DNA of 64,000 nt from Branchipolynoe longqiensis (lineage: Eukaryota > Annelida > Polychaeta > Phyllodocida > Polynoidae). Positions 40,987 through 50,947 of the stretch are shown piece by piece. The stretch's first letter is position 1. Each line of letters opens with the position of its first letter. Where the stretch lies: NCBI GenBank assembly GCA_030323885.1, contig CM059193.1, positions 55,394,749 through 55,458,748 of the forward strand, given 5' to 3'. The position numbers and the translations under genes are program-made. The notes under the pieces are model-generated. The model saw only the letters and a list, made by a program, of their open reading frames with translations, had not been told where the DNA came from and made no database searches.

Positions 40987-41036
40987 TTTGTTGTTGGAGT
41001 TTTACGTCCTGGCAAGATCTAAGGTCATATCAGGAA
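40987..41036 (-). mobile_element. 50-bp SINE-1 tail with 13-bp TSD
   Basis: CCCAGCAGTATTA at 40974-40986 recurs exactly at 41037-41049. Between them is only the minus-strand SINE-1 3' end (ttgttgttggagttttacgt to aaggtcatatcagga). Confidence 0.95.
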
Positions 41037-41074
41037 CCCAGCAGTATTAATGAGAAATGCATGAGTTAATAGTG

Positions 41075-41648
41075 CCCATCTTGTGGAAGTCTATCTTGTG
41101 GTGGCCATCTTGTGGCAGCCATTTTGTGGCAGTCATCTTGTGGTGGCCATCTTGTGGCAGCCATCTTGTGGTGGCCATTATATGGTGGCTATCTTGTAGT
41201 GGGCATCTTGGGGTGGCCATCTTGTAGTGGCCATCTTGTGGTGGCCATCTTGTGGACTCCATCTTATGGTGGCCATCTTGTGGTGGCCATCTTGTGGCGG
41301 CCATTTTGTGGCAGCCATCTTGTGGTGACCATCTTGTGGTGGCTATTTTGTTGCAACCATTTTGTGGTGGCCATCTTGTGGCGGCCATCTTGGGGAGTCC
41401 ATCTAGTGGCAGCCATCTTGTGGCAGCCATCTTGTGGCAGCCATCTTGTGGAGTCCATCTTATGGCAGCCATCTTGTGGTGGCCATCTTGTGGTGGCTAT
41501 TTTGTAGCAACCATTTTGTGGTGGTCATCTTGTGGTGGCTATCTTGCAGTGGCTATTTTGTAGCAGCAATCTTGTGGTGGCCATCTTGTGGTGGCCATCT
41601 TGTCATAGCTACTTTGTAGTGACCATCTTGTGGTGGCCATCTTGTGGA
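41075..41648. repeat. 14-bp array CCATCTTGTGGTGG, ~41 units
   Basis: About 41 units of a 14-mer, roughly half with the exact string CCATCTTG. Its reverse complement CAAGATGG is the core of the YY1 site CAAGATGGCGGC. Because 14 is not a multiple of 3, each frame cycles through all phases and gives 14-residue Leu/Trp/Gly or Asp/Gly/His repeats. I reject these as genes. Confidence 0.95.
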
Positions 41649-41975
41649 ACGTCAAGAGGAACAATTCTGAAAACCTAATTGTTCCTAAAATTCACACCCA
41701 CAATCCACCTCCCCACTTCTCTCAAAAGAAAGGAATAATGCGACATTCAGGGTGACATGTTAGGACGTGCCGAATGTGGGGAACTCATGTAAAGACTGAA
41801 AGTTCAATTAAGACTGTGGCAGAGAATGGTTCCTTTGGAAAGATGGTTGCGGTGGATTAATTGCTCCTCGCTAAAGTTTACTAACAATTTGTCGATCAGA
41901 TCCACGGAAAAATACAGGGAGCTGAAAGTCTTATACCACTCTCACATTGGAATAATTATCTCGACATGTAGGTAA
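41649..41975. other. No recognised feature
   Basis: Unique-looking sequence between the 14-bp array and SINE-1. Confidence 0.4.
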
Positions 41976-42306
41976 CCGGGAGTGGTGGCCGAATCGGTAG
42001 AGCATTTGTCTCGTGTGTGGGATATCGGGAGTTTGTTTCTTTGTCGAGTCAATCCGAATGACTTATCAAATTTATACTTGTCTCTTCCTAGCCTGGTGCT
42101 CGGCATTAATATGATAGGGCAAGGTCTGGTTAGATCAGTGTCAGGATAATGTGACTGAGTGGGATATCGGGTCATGGTGCCGGTGGCCTGATTTCACAGT
42201 GGGTCAGTACTATAAAGTCGCCAAGAGTGCACACTGTCACAAGTGAGCGCCTGTCCTGGTATGGCCTTAGATATTGCCATCACGCAAAACTCCAACAACC
42301 AACCAA
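41976..42306 (+). mobile_element. SINE-1a full-length copy
   Basis: Head ggagtggtggccgaatcggt, body, and tail aaaactccaacaaccaacca. Confidence 0.9.
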
Positions 42307-42380
42307 TCTACCTGTAATGAGGTCAGGTATGCCTGAACACTGCCCTACTCTCCTATCGCACTACCCCAGCTATCACAGAG

Positions 42381-42842
42381 GGCGTAATCGATTAATCGAC
42401 TCTGGTCACCCGAGCCACTTTTTGGCGCATGCGCACATCCTGCAGACTCGGGTCGAATAATCGAATAAGCTTCTCCACGCTCGGGTGACAAAAATGGTCG
42501 CCGTTTTATTAGTTTTTTTAGTAGCCGATATAATTACAGCAAAATATGATTTAACTATTTTTATGATGTCATAGTTTAGTGATATTCCCATTTCATTAAT
42601 CTATGATATTACCAACAACAAAAATGTAAGACTGGTACCGGTGGCTGTTATCCTGCAGGACGGTACCAGCCCAAATGTGATGTCATCACTCCTTGCAAAC
42701 CCTAGCCAAGAGGTGGGTTACTGGGGTCGGGTTGTTTTGCATGCGGCACGTGTATTTGTCGACTCCACTCGCAGTGTTCTATTTGAAATTCTGACGACTC
42801 GAGTCACCCGAGTCACCCGGGTCGTGTTAATCGATTACGGCC
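42381..42842. mobile_element. MITE-5, GTAATCGATTAA ends
   Basis: Left ggcgtaatcgattaatcgac; right, reverse-complemented, ggccgtaatcgattaacacg. Both continue into acccgag-rich sequence (gactcgagtcacccgagtca). AGAG flanks both ends (42377-42380, 42843-42846), but the duplication length is uncertain. Confidence 0.6.
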
Positions 42843-42846
42843 AGAG

Positions 42847-43312
42847 AGGCACTAGCATAGTGGACTGGCCACCTATTTATAACAGACCGCAGCAATGCCA
42901 CCAGTGGTCCAGTGGCCAGCCTTCTGTCCAAGGGCAGGGTATTTAATAGCCGATGACACATGCTTCAGGGTCACTTCATGACCGGCGCTTGACCTCTCGG
43001 GGGAATAAAAGTCTGTAGCGACACTCTTTTGTTTGAATCTTTCCTTCCTTCCTTAATTCTGAGGTTCGAGTAGGCATAACCAACCTGATCACACACTTAT
43101 CAATTATCGGTACTTGATTATCTTGATAAACAATTGTATCCTATTGCACAGCTGTAAGTATGTCATGTACATTTCTAACTTGTGGTTTATCTTGATGGTA
43201 TTTTTTTTGTAAGACAATTAAATAACTTAGATACATCTGTTAATTAGCTTGATAAGGCCATGCTTAATACCTAGTTAGATTGTAGAGATTCATGTCACCC
43301 TCCTTTTGCTGT
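42847..43312. other. No recognised feature
   Basis: Unassigned sequence. A hexamer-like gggaataaaagtctg occurs near 43000 without an associated gene. Confidence 0.35.
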
Positions 43313-43366
43313 GATCCTGATATGAACGGAGATGTTGCCAGGACGTAAAACTCCAGCAACAACAAC
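43313..43366 (+). mobile_element. SINE-1 3' tail fragment
   Basis: gatcctgatatgaacggaga to aaactccagcaacaacaac. Confidence 0.75.
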
Positions 43367-43477
43367 CTTTCGGTGTGAGTTGTTGCAAATCTCATACTGT
43401 ATAGATGGAGTGAAGGGAAAGGAGCTGGAGTGGGAGTGAGGGAGGGGGAAGAAAGAGAGGGGGGCACCAAGATCAGT

Positions 43478-43712
43478 TTGTTTGTTGGTGCTTAACGTCT
43501 TGGGAACATCTAAGGTCATATGAGGACGGGTACCAACTTCTAACAATACACACTCATAGTCGTGGCGATTTTAAAGTGCTGTCCCAATGGGAGACTAGGC
43601 CATTGGTGCCATGACCTAATTTCCCATTAAGTCACATTATCATGATTAAAACTCCCAACTTTCCACAAGGGAAGCCTGTGTTCTTGTCGATTCGGCTACC
43701 GCGTCTGGTCCC
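43478..43712 (-). mobile_element. SINE-1a copy with internal deletion
   Basis: The tail (gtttgtttgttggtgcttaa) and 3' body pass directly from cacattatcatgatt to the head (aaactcccaactttccacaa, gctaccgcgtctgg). About 90 bp of the middle is missing. Confidence 0.75.
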
Positions 43713-43835
43713 ACCCCACCCATCACCCCACACTCCATCCCGCCCACAAATCTTGAATGTAAGTTCTGAGTTATAAGTATCAACAAAAGGGATTTAAAGC
43801 TATGAGAAAGAAAAAAAGGCTACTGTGATCAGTTG

Positions 43836-44090
43836 TCATTCAGATAGATGTTCTTCGGCATTTTCCTGCTTATCGCTGAAGTCGTGGTTTTGCTTTGATT
43901 GATTGAATAAGATCCCTGGACTGTGTTTCTGCAGAATGCCCAGTACTGCGTTGCTGAGATTTGTACCGTTAGCCTCCATGACCTTCCCAACGGCTGGTAT
44001 CACCAAAGGCAATGTACGACAAGACATGCCACTCAGCGCTTTCCCGTGAAATACAGCAAACACGGTAATGGATAGGTCCCCTAGCCCCAC
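43836..44090 (-). CDS. Candidate terminal exon, unknown protein
   Basis: A minus-strand frame of 84 codons has normal-looking, non-repetitive composition: ITVFAVFHGKALSGMSCRTL, PLVIPAVGKVMEANGTNLSN, AVLGILQKHSPGILF and a charged end DFSDKQENAEEHLSE before the stop. A possible acceptor (gcaatcag) lies at about 44099. I do not recognise the family. Parts of the DNA recur just to the right (catcaaagacaatgtacaac near 44150), hinting at a local duplication. It may be a last exon or a chance frame. Confidence 0.25.
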   Translation of the reverse strand: MGLGDLSITVFAVFHGKALSGMSCRTLPLVIPAVGKVMEANGTNLSNAVLGILQKHSPGILFNQSKQNHDFSDKQENAEEHLSE

Positions 44091-44105
44091 CTGATTGCTT
44101 TACCA

Positions 44106-44387
44106 TTGAAACAAGGGGACAGGTTCCCTAGCCCATGCTGACTGCAGTACCATCAAAGACAATGTACAACAATTATAATGTATTATCTCCTAATATTATT
44201 AATGAAAACAATATTCTAGAATAGTAAAGTTCAAACATACTTTAAGAACTTTAATCTGTGCTATATGTGAATAAAATGTGTGATTATGTCTGAATAAGAA
44301 AACTACTACTACACCTGATCAAAGACAATGCACCTTGTTTGCTGTGGGATGGCCCCACTGTATGATTCTTTTAGAAATTACTATATG
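44106..44387. other. No recognised feature
   Basis: Unassigned AT-rich sequence except for the partial duplication noted for the preceding candidate exon. Confidence 0.35.
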
Positions 44388-45096
44388 AAACTGGGAGACC
44401 AGGTTGCCGGCACCATGATGCAATATCCCACACAGTCCCACATTATCTTGATACCGAGCTAACCAATCCTTGTAATATTTTATTAACACCGAACGACAGG
44501 CAAGGTAGCGACAAGTATAAATTTGGTAAGTCACTGTGTAGAATCTATTGCTCGGATCTGTGGCTGTGTACGTAGGCTATGGGGAAAACAATACAGACAA
44601 AGAGAAAGGAAGGGAGTAAAGTATAAGAGAGAGAGTCCAGCCCTCTGGTTTATTGTTATATAGTTACATGGGTTCATTGTAGAGTATCACCCCACCTCCT
44701 TCCTCCAATGGGAATCGAGCATTCCTGGTCCTACCAATAGGAATCGAGCATTCCTGGTCTCCATGAATACCAGTGGTCTGCCCACCACCTGTAGCTGTAT
44801 GGCCCCCATGGCCACCACCAACCTTGACCTTTTGAGTGTGGTGACCCCTACCCCAGCAGAATGGCTAGGCCCTGAGTGCAATCACACCCAGACCTGCCAG
44901 CACCACTATGTCTATTTACATCCCACGCAGGCACCACCAACCCATATATATATTGATCAGTAATAGAACATTTTCATTCCCCCCTTGCTGAGTATCGGAA
45001 TATTTTACAACTGGTTTGTCTTGGCTGGGTTTCGTACTCTCGACCTTCCCCATGGGAAGCCTGCATTCTAACCAATTCGGCCACCACGTCCAGTGT
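44388..45096 (-). mobile_element. SINE-1a copy split by LTR-1
   Basis: Body to ggtaagtcactg (44388-44536) continues after the LTR as actggtttgtcttggctggg and the head aaccaattcggccaccacgt (45010-45096). Confidence 0.85.
44537..45009 (+). mobile_element. LTR-1 solo LTR inserted in SINE-1
   Basis: Begins tgtagaatctattgctcgg and ends cggaatattttaca, with ACTG at 44533-44536 and 45010-45013. Removing it restores the SINE-1 string aagtcactggtttg. Length 473 bp. Confidence 0.9.
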
Positions 45097-45254
45097 CAGT
45101 TTGGTTAGAGGCTGGCATCACCCAATTGACTCCTGTCGCTGCGAGACAATGTCAAATATACCACAGACGCCATGATGAATCGCCGCAAATAAATCCCCCT
45201 GGCGGGATTTTTGATTATTATTCTGGGACCGGTGCTACTAATAACTCAACACCA
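45097..45254. other. No recognised feature
   Basis: Short unassigned segment between the split SINE-1 and the AT array. Confidence 0.35.
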
Positions 45255-46015
45255 ATACAATGGTATTGACGATATTAATTATATTAGAAATATTAATAAT
45301 ATTGGTAATAATATTAACAATATTAACAATATTAATAATATTAATAATATTGATAATATTAACAATATTAACAATATTGACAATATTAATAATGTTAACA
45401 ATATTAACAAGATTACACAATATTAACAATATTACACAATATTAACAATATTAACAATATTGACAATATTAACAATATTAACAATATTAACAATATTACA
45501 CAATATTAACAATATTAACAATATTGACAATATTAACAATATTGACAATATTAATGATATTAACAATATTAACAATATTAACAACATTAACAATATTAAC
45601 AATATTGACAATATTAATAATAGTAACAATATTAACAATATTAACAATATTGACAATATTAATAATATTAACAATATTAACAATATTACACAATATTAAC
45701 AATATTAACAATATTGACAATATTAATAATATTAACAATATTAACAATATAAACAATATTACACAATATTAACAATATTAACAATATTAACAATATTAAC
45801 AATATTGACAATATTAATAATATTAACAATATTTACAGTATTACTAATATTAACAATATTAACAATATTACACAATATTAACAATATTACACAACATTGC
45901 ACAATATTAACAATATTAACAGTATTAACAAAATTAACAATATTACACAATATTAACAATATTACACAATATTAACACTATTAACAATAAAAAAACAATA
46001 TTAACAATATTCAGA
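45255..46015. repeat. AACAATATT array, ~760 bp
   Basis: 9-bp units aacaatatt with gacaatatt and ataatatt variants, punctuated by tacacaatattaac, which marks longer repeat blocks of about 60-80 bp. Asn/Ile frames on plus and Ile/Val/Leu frames on minus are compositional. Confidence 0.95.
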
Positions 46016-46022
46016 AAGATCT

Positions 46023-46364
46023 TTGGTTGGTTGGTTGGTTGTTGGAGTTTTATGTCCAGGCAACACCTAAGGTCATATCAGGACGGGTACCGACTTGTGA
46101 CAGTGCACACTCATGGTAACTTTATAGTGTTGCCCCAGTGGGAGACCATGCTGCCAACACCATGACCCGATATTCCACTCAGTCACATTATCCTGCTACT
46201 CAGCTAACCACTCCTTGCCCTATCCTGTTAATTCCAATCACCAAGCTAGGAAGCGACAAGCATACATTTTGTAAGTCATTGGATGTGACTCGACCGGGGA
46301 TTGAACTCCCGATCTCCCGCACGGGAGGCCCACGCTTTACCGATTCAGTCAGCACGTCCGGTCA
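46023..46364 (-). mobile_element. SINE-1a full-length copy
   Basis: Tail ttggttggttggttgttgga, body, head attcagtcagcacgtccggt on plus. Confidence 0.9.
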
Positions 46365-46445
46365 AACTGTGGAATGAGTGCATCAATTATCTGCAATTAA
46401 AATATGTCTCACGCTTAATCAATTAATTCAGCAAAGAAAGCATTG

Positions 46446-46813
46446 CAAGGTAAATTTATAAAGTTTCATAGGCCAATGAAAGCATCAAATTTTCAAAACC
46501 AAAACATTTATCTAGATTTGATTCTACATATTCAATTCAGACACTGGTGCACTTATTAAGCATTTGTTGCTGCATAGAAGGGCATAATAAGTCAATTAAT
46601 AGAAACTGTTACTACTGAAGTCTATGGTGTCAGAACTTTGGCGTGCTTCGCAACATTATTTTGGCATGTTTTGACATCAAATATCTCCAAACTTAGGCAT
46701 TTAAAATTAAAGTTACTTCAAACTAAAGTAAAGTAGATTATAACGATTAGTATAATATATTTATCTCAGAAAATAGTAAAAACTCAAAAGCATCGGGCTA
46801 TGCAACTTTAATC
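46446..46813 (+). mobile_element. MITE-1 full-length copy
   Basis: From ataaagtttcataggccaat to catcgggctatgcaactttaa, uninterrupted, about 368 bp. A useful reference copy. Confidence 0.85.
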
Positions 46814-46906
46814 TTTGTAGTCCTTCTCATTCCGTGTATTCTATGTGATAATAAACATGTTAATGTGTTCTATACTAATATTGTGTTCTATATGATACAT
46901 CCATAT

Positions 46907-47985
46907 TGTAAAAATATACGGATTTTCGGGTCGGAATTATATATTGGCAGAGAGCATTATTATTCTTAGGCGATGGAGTGGGGACTAAGGTTATATAATA
47001 GACAAGCAATGAATACCCCACTGACATTATGACATGATATAAGCTATGTGAAATATATGTTCATACATTCTTCTTCTTCTTTTCGTTTGCCTTCAATTAC
47101 ACTTGGAGCCCAGTTAAATTTGTCTCCAAGTGTCATATGGCTGTGTATGCGTGGTACCATGGTTTGTTAGGGTGTGCCTTGCGGCCTGCTACCTCCGACT
47201 TCAGCAATCGAGGTTTTCTGTTAGGGTTACCTCACCCTTAGCTCCTGATCAAAGGACCTACCTTGGGAGCATAAGGGGCTTGAGCGGCTCATACATGATG
47301 CCTGAGATTATTAAGAGATGTTCCTATATAAGAGACAGTACACGATTGTTGAAATGTTTCCTCTATGTATCCATAAAGAATGCAATTGGAGAAAAGGACA
47401 TTTTAATATGGATCTATTTGTAACTGTTTGCAACTACCTGTTACCAGGGTACCGATGGGGAAGCACACCAGCCTAATCTGCATACATACATAGACACCAC
47501 CTGCAGCTGGGTTGAGTGACAGCCACCCCTACTGGGGGGTGTCACCCTCCCAGGCTGTAGGGGTGTCTGATTGGCTGGCTGTGGGATGCCCAGTCACCTG
47601 CACTCCCTTGGCCCTCTGACCACACTAGCCTCACTTTAATTAATTATTCATGAGACTGATGCAGACACACTGGAGAGATCACTCTACTCCTGGCTATTGA
47701 GTGAGACACACCTACTCTAGAGCAGGACCCCAGACACTCTGTCTGATGCTACCAAAATTCATATATCTAAATTGAGTTTAGTGCAACAACCAAGGGACCC
47801 CGGTTCAATGGGCTGTAGGCACTGATTCATCATAGACAGGTTAAAGAGGTAATGAGATTCTGTGTGGACAGAAGGTAAGGGGTCAGGGTGATAGGTCACT
47901 AGTTGGTGAACAGGAGTTGATGCCATTAAAGCACAACATCTTCACTGTCAATCTTTGTGACTTGTCTTCCCTTTCTTACTTATTG
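46907..47985 (+). mobile_element. LTR-2 solo-LTR-like copy with insertion
   Basis: Begins tgtaaaaatatacggatttt. It contains cctatataagagacag (TATA-like), gattggctggctgtggg and a late attaaagcacaac. The order is shared with 16456-17413 (minus) and 62779-63325. It is interrupted at 47069-47288. The 3' end is approximate. Confidence 0.65.
47069..47288 (-). mobile_element. 220-bp retroposon with 8-bp TSD
   Basis: TCATACAT at 47061-47068 recurs at 47289-47296. The other LTR-2 copies lack the insert. The left edge is a (TTC)n run, that is a (GAA)n tail on minus, as expected for a 5'-truncated retroposon. The family is not recognised. Confidence 0.8.
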
Positions 47986-48180
47986 GGATGTTTAAGGGTT
48001 TATTTGAGAGGGGCATCATATGTGAAATGAATGGGGAGAGTTTATGGTATTTTCTGGTGTTCATGACGGCGAGCAACCAGAAATATTATATGATGAAATC
48101 GGCTATAATCATCTGCACATCTTGCTCACTGATCATGAATCCTTATTCATAAGAGACTTATTATCTGGTAACACCGTCTG
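47986..48180. other. No recognised feature
   Basis: Unassigned. Confidence 0.3.
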
Positions 48181-48323
48181 TATGTTGTTGGAGTTTTACG
48201 TCCTGGCCCACTGGGAAGTCAGGCTGCCAGCACCATGACCCAATATCCCTCTCAGTCACATTATCCTGACACTGAGCTAACCAGTCCTTGCCCTATTAAT
48301 GCCGAGCGCCAGGCTAGGAAACA
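48181..48323 (-). mobile_element. SINE-1 copy with internal deletion
   Basis: The tail (gttgttggagttttacgtcc) joins directly to cccactgggaagtcaggctg. The copy ends at gcgccaggctagg without a head. Confidence 0.75.
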
Positions 48324-48385
48324 TGACCAGTCTGCTATCACTCTTTTGCAATGTATTACTATTAGGGCTGGCTATTTTGTTACAG

Positions 48386-48681
48386 TTGCATAATCCCATA
48401 GTTTCCAATTGTTGTCTGAGATAAATATATTAAATGGATTGGAATAAGCTACCTTACTTTAATTTGAAGTAACTTTTATTTTCAATGGCAAAGTTTTGAG
48501 ATATTTGAAATGCATGCACGTCAAATTAGTTTTGGCAAGCACGCCAAAACTCTGACACCATAGGCTTGAGCAGTAACAGGTTCAATTAAATTGCCACGAT
48601 ATTCCCTACTACTTGGCAACAAATGCTTAGTAAGTAAATCAGTATCAAAGCTACATATGTAGAATCAATTCTAGATAATTG
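48386..48681 (-). mobile_element. MITE-1 copy, one end lost
   Basis: agttgcataatcccatagtt to atgtagaatcaattctagat. The expected far terminus is replaced by GC-rich retroelement sequence at 48682. Confidence 0.8.
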
Positions 48682-49530
48682 CCCGCTCCTCCCAGGCCAA
48701 CGGTCGCACGCCCTACACCCGGGAGGCCTATGGCATCCCCTGCCCTGCCTGGAACCGCGACCCCCACCTCATGCGACCTTGCCCCGGCTGGCGAGGCCCA
48801 CGGTGAGCAGGGCGCCAAGAGGCGCCACGCCTGCGCGTATTGCGCCAACGTGAGGCACATCCTCACATTGGGTGGTGGTGTGCTACACCAAGTGCACCCA
48901 TGAGCGCGCCTTGGCGGCTGGCCCCTCGATGGATTTTTAGGCCGCTGATGGTGGAACGCCCATGCGGACCCGGACGGATGCAGCCCGGTGGCCCCTCGAG
49001 ACTGGAGCCCCGTCCCTCCAGCGGTGGGCCGTTGCCGGCCCCATGCCACCACCCCACTTCAGGGGGCCCCCTCACATCCACGCACCACCCCACCTCATCC
49101 CCCGCCCCCCCACCCTGCCCCCACCCCTGCCCCCGGCGACCTCGGTGAACCAGTCGCTGATGTCGTCGATCCTGCCATCCAGGACACCCTCCCCGCCAGC
49201 TCCTCCTTTGGTCCCTCCCCTCACTAATACCGCCCTACCCTCCTCTCCATCTGGCCACACACCTCCGGCGAGGCGTGGGCTCGCTACCCCACCTTCTCCT
49301 GGGCTACGTGGCCCTCTGGGATGCGGGCCTCCCTAATTTGTTGGCCGCCCGCATCCCCTTCCCTCAGGCCTACAGATCCCCGCCTGGCGAGACCGGCTCC
49401 AGGGTTACCACCACCCTGACCTGGTCGACCTCCTGGAGTTCGGTTTCCCAGCCAACTACTCCGCCAGCACCCCTCCCCATCCCACATACACAAACCACCG
49501 GAAAGCCCGGAATGAACACAGTAGAATGAA
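48682..49530 (+). pseudogene. Second YR-type retroelement fragment (gag-RT junction)
   Basis: GC-rich block unlike its AT-rich neighbours. Short in-frame pieces, broken by indels, read REAYGIPCPAWNRDP, HACAYCANVRHILTLGG and CYTKCTHERALAA (Cys/His-rich, like the zinc-finger end of gag in DIRS/Ngaro elements). After a Pro-rich linker comes RLQGYHHPDLVDLLEFGFPA followed by NYSASTPP and NHRKA. The L-x-x-Y-x-D-x-x-L-V-x-x-L-x-x-G-F-P pattern followed by N-H/L-x-S/A resembles the start of the RT ORF of such elements (from memory). It is truncated at both sides. Confidence 0.45.
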
Positions 49531-49535
49531 CACAG

Positions 49536-49627
49536 CAGCATGGCAGCACCATAAAGTCACCATGAGGTCGCGCTGTCACAAGTCTGCAAGCATCCACCCT
49601 GATATGATCTTAAATGTTGCTCGGATA
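49536..49627 (+). mobile_element. SINE-1 3' tail, diverged
   Basis: agcaccataaagtcaccatg to gatatgatcttaaatgttgc, ending immediately before the A1 repeat of the YR element. Confidence 0.65.
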
Positions 49628-49632
49628 TATGA

Positions 49633-49822
49633 GATGTATAACACATTATGCGAGTATAAAGGCATGGAAGGGAATTAACGCATCCTTATTATTATTTCCT
49701 AATTATTGTTATTATTACAATACATACTGTACTGCCTCCTGCATCTCGCGACTGGTGGCGCCACCCCCGGCTGCGCCCGGTACCCGCCTACCCTGAATAC
49801 ATCACTCGCGTCGGGGAATTTT
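49633..49822 (+). repeat. Split direct repeat A1
   Basis: gatgtataacacattatgcg to ctcgcgtcggggaatttt. It matches A2 at 55152-55343 with a few substitutions and small indels (ggaattaacgc versus ggaattacccc). Confidence 0.9.
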
Positions 49823-49885
49823 GAAGCGAACGGACGTCCTGCATCTAGCTGCATCTAGCTGCCGCTCCGCTGCCGCCGCACCCGG

Positions 49886-50905
49886 ATGCCTCTCTGCTAC
49901 TGTGGCCTGTGTGGCTTTGAGCATGGGGAAGGTGATTTAGACACCTGCACCCACTACCAGCTGGTAGCTGAGGCAACGGACGGACAGACCTCGTGCATAT
50001 CGAGGAGGGTGTCGGCGGAGAGGATGGCTAAGGAAAAACAGGACACGGATGTTTCAAGCGCCATGCAGTCGCTTTCAATGGAGGACCATGTGAAGGAAGC
50101 CCAGGCGGAGGTCCATGCCATGGAGCTGGAGGACCACCTGGCCGAGCTGGAGGAGAAGCGGGAAAGACTCATGCGCCGGCGTTCGGATCGGGAAGCCCAC
50201 CACCACGGAGGGGGGACCATGAACCGCACCAAAGCACGGACAGTGACACCCGCCAGGCCCGTGCGAAGGACGCCACCGCCACCCCAAGCCCTGGGGCGGA
50301 TGAACACTCGGGCTACGGTCTCAGGGCGCACCCCCGATCGCGGGGGAGGAGATGCCAGCGCGACAGCGGGTCGGACTCCAGAAGCCGGAGCAGCAGCAGC
50401 ACGAGGCGTCGCAGAAGTAAGTGGTCCCTCAAAAAATTCACTGTTGGTGGTAAGGACGTTAACAAACTAAACCCCCATGAGCTGATCGCTGCCTCGTCCC
50501 TCTGGTGCCTAGATATCGATAACTTGAACGTAAAAGACCATTGTGTGTTCCTCGAACATGTCCATTTCCTGTCCGTCCTTGCCATGACTGATGATTTTAA
50601 GGATGCCGCCCATGTCGCTTATGATACGGCCATCCGCAAGAAGGCGAGGCACATGGCTTCTCAGCTTTCTCTGAGGCATTCCAGGGGCGAGCGTGATCCA
50701 CTATGGGGCCCAACAGATGAAATATAAACGAGGGGCCACTGGTGGGACTAAACGCACGGGTAGGACGGGCAGTAGTAAGAGGGCTTGTTTCCACTGGAAC
50801 CATGACGCAGGCTGCCCGAAATCTGAGGAAAACTGCGGTTATAGCCATAGCTGTGGAAAATCCGGGAACAGATCTCACAAGCAGTCTAAATGCACCCATG
50901 ACTGA
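49886..50905 (+). pseudogene. Gag-like ORF1 of the Ngaro element, frameshifted
   Basis: Starts MPLCYCGLCGFEHGEGDLDT. A coiled-coil stretch follows (QAEVHAMELEDHLAELEEKR, residues about 72-100) and then an Arg/Pro-rich region. Near 50300 the likely frame moves by one: the RS-rich and FTVGGKDVNKLNPHELIAAS parts lie in a second frame up to 50727. A second change near 50690 returns to the first frame. There the C-terminal zinc-finger region RACFHWNHDAGCPKSEENCG, with YSHSCGKSGNRSHKQSKC, ends at 50905. Gag-like proteins of these elements package the RNA. The Cys/His spacing fits the family, although one expected Cys in the C-x-x-C-G position reads Ser (SCGKSG). Confidence 0.8.
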
Positions 50906-50947
50906 CGATTTAGCTCCTCTACCTCGGACGGTGATGGGAAAAAAATC

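Noticed and set aside
41047..41619. Leu/Trp/Gly and Asp/Gly/His repeat proteins
   Set aside because: By-products of the 14-bp array. The same peptide period appears in several frames and on both strands.
45211..45959. Ile/Leu/Val-rich frames resembling membrane proteins
   Set aside because: Created by AACAATATT repeats. Hydrophobicity reflects AT content.
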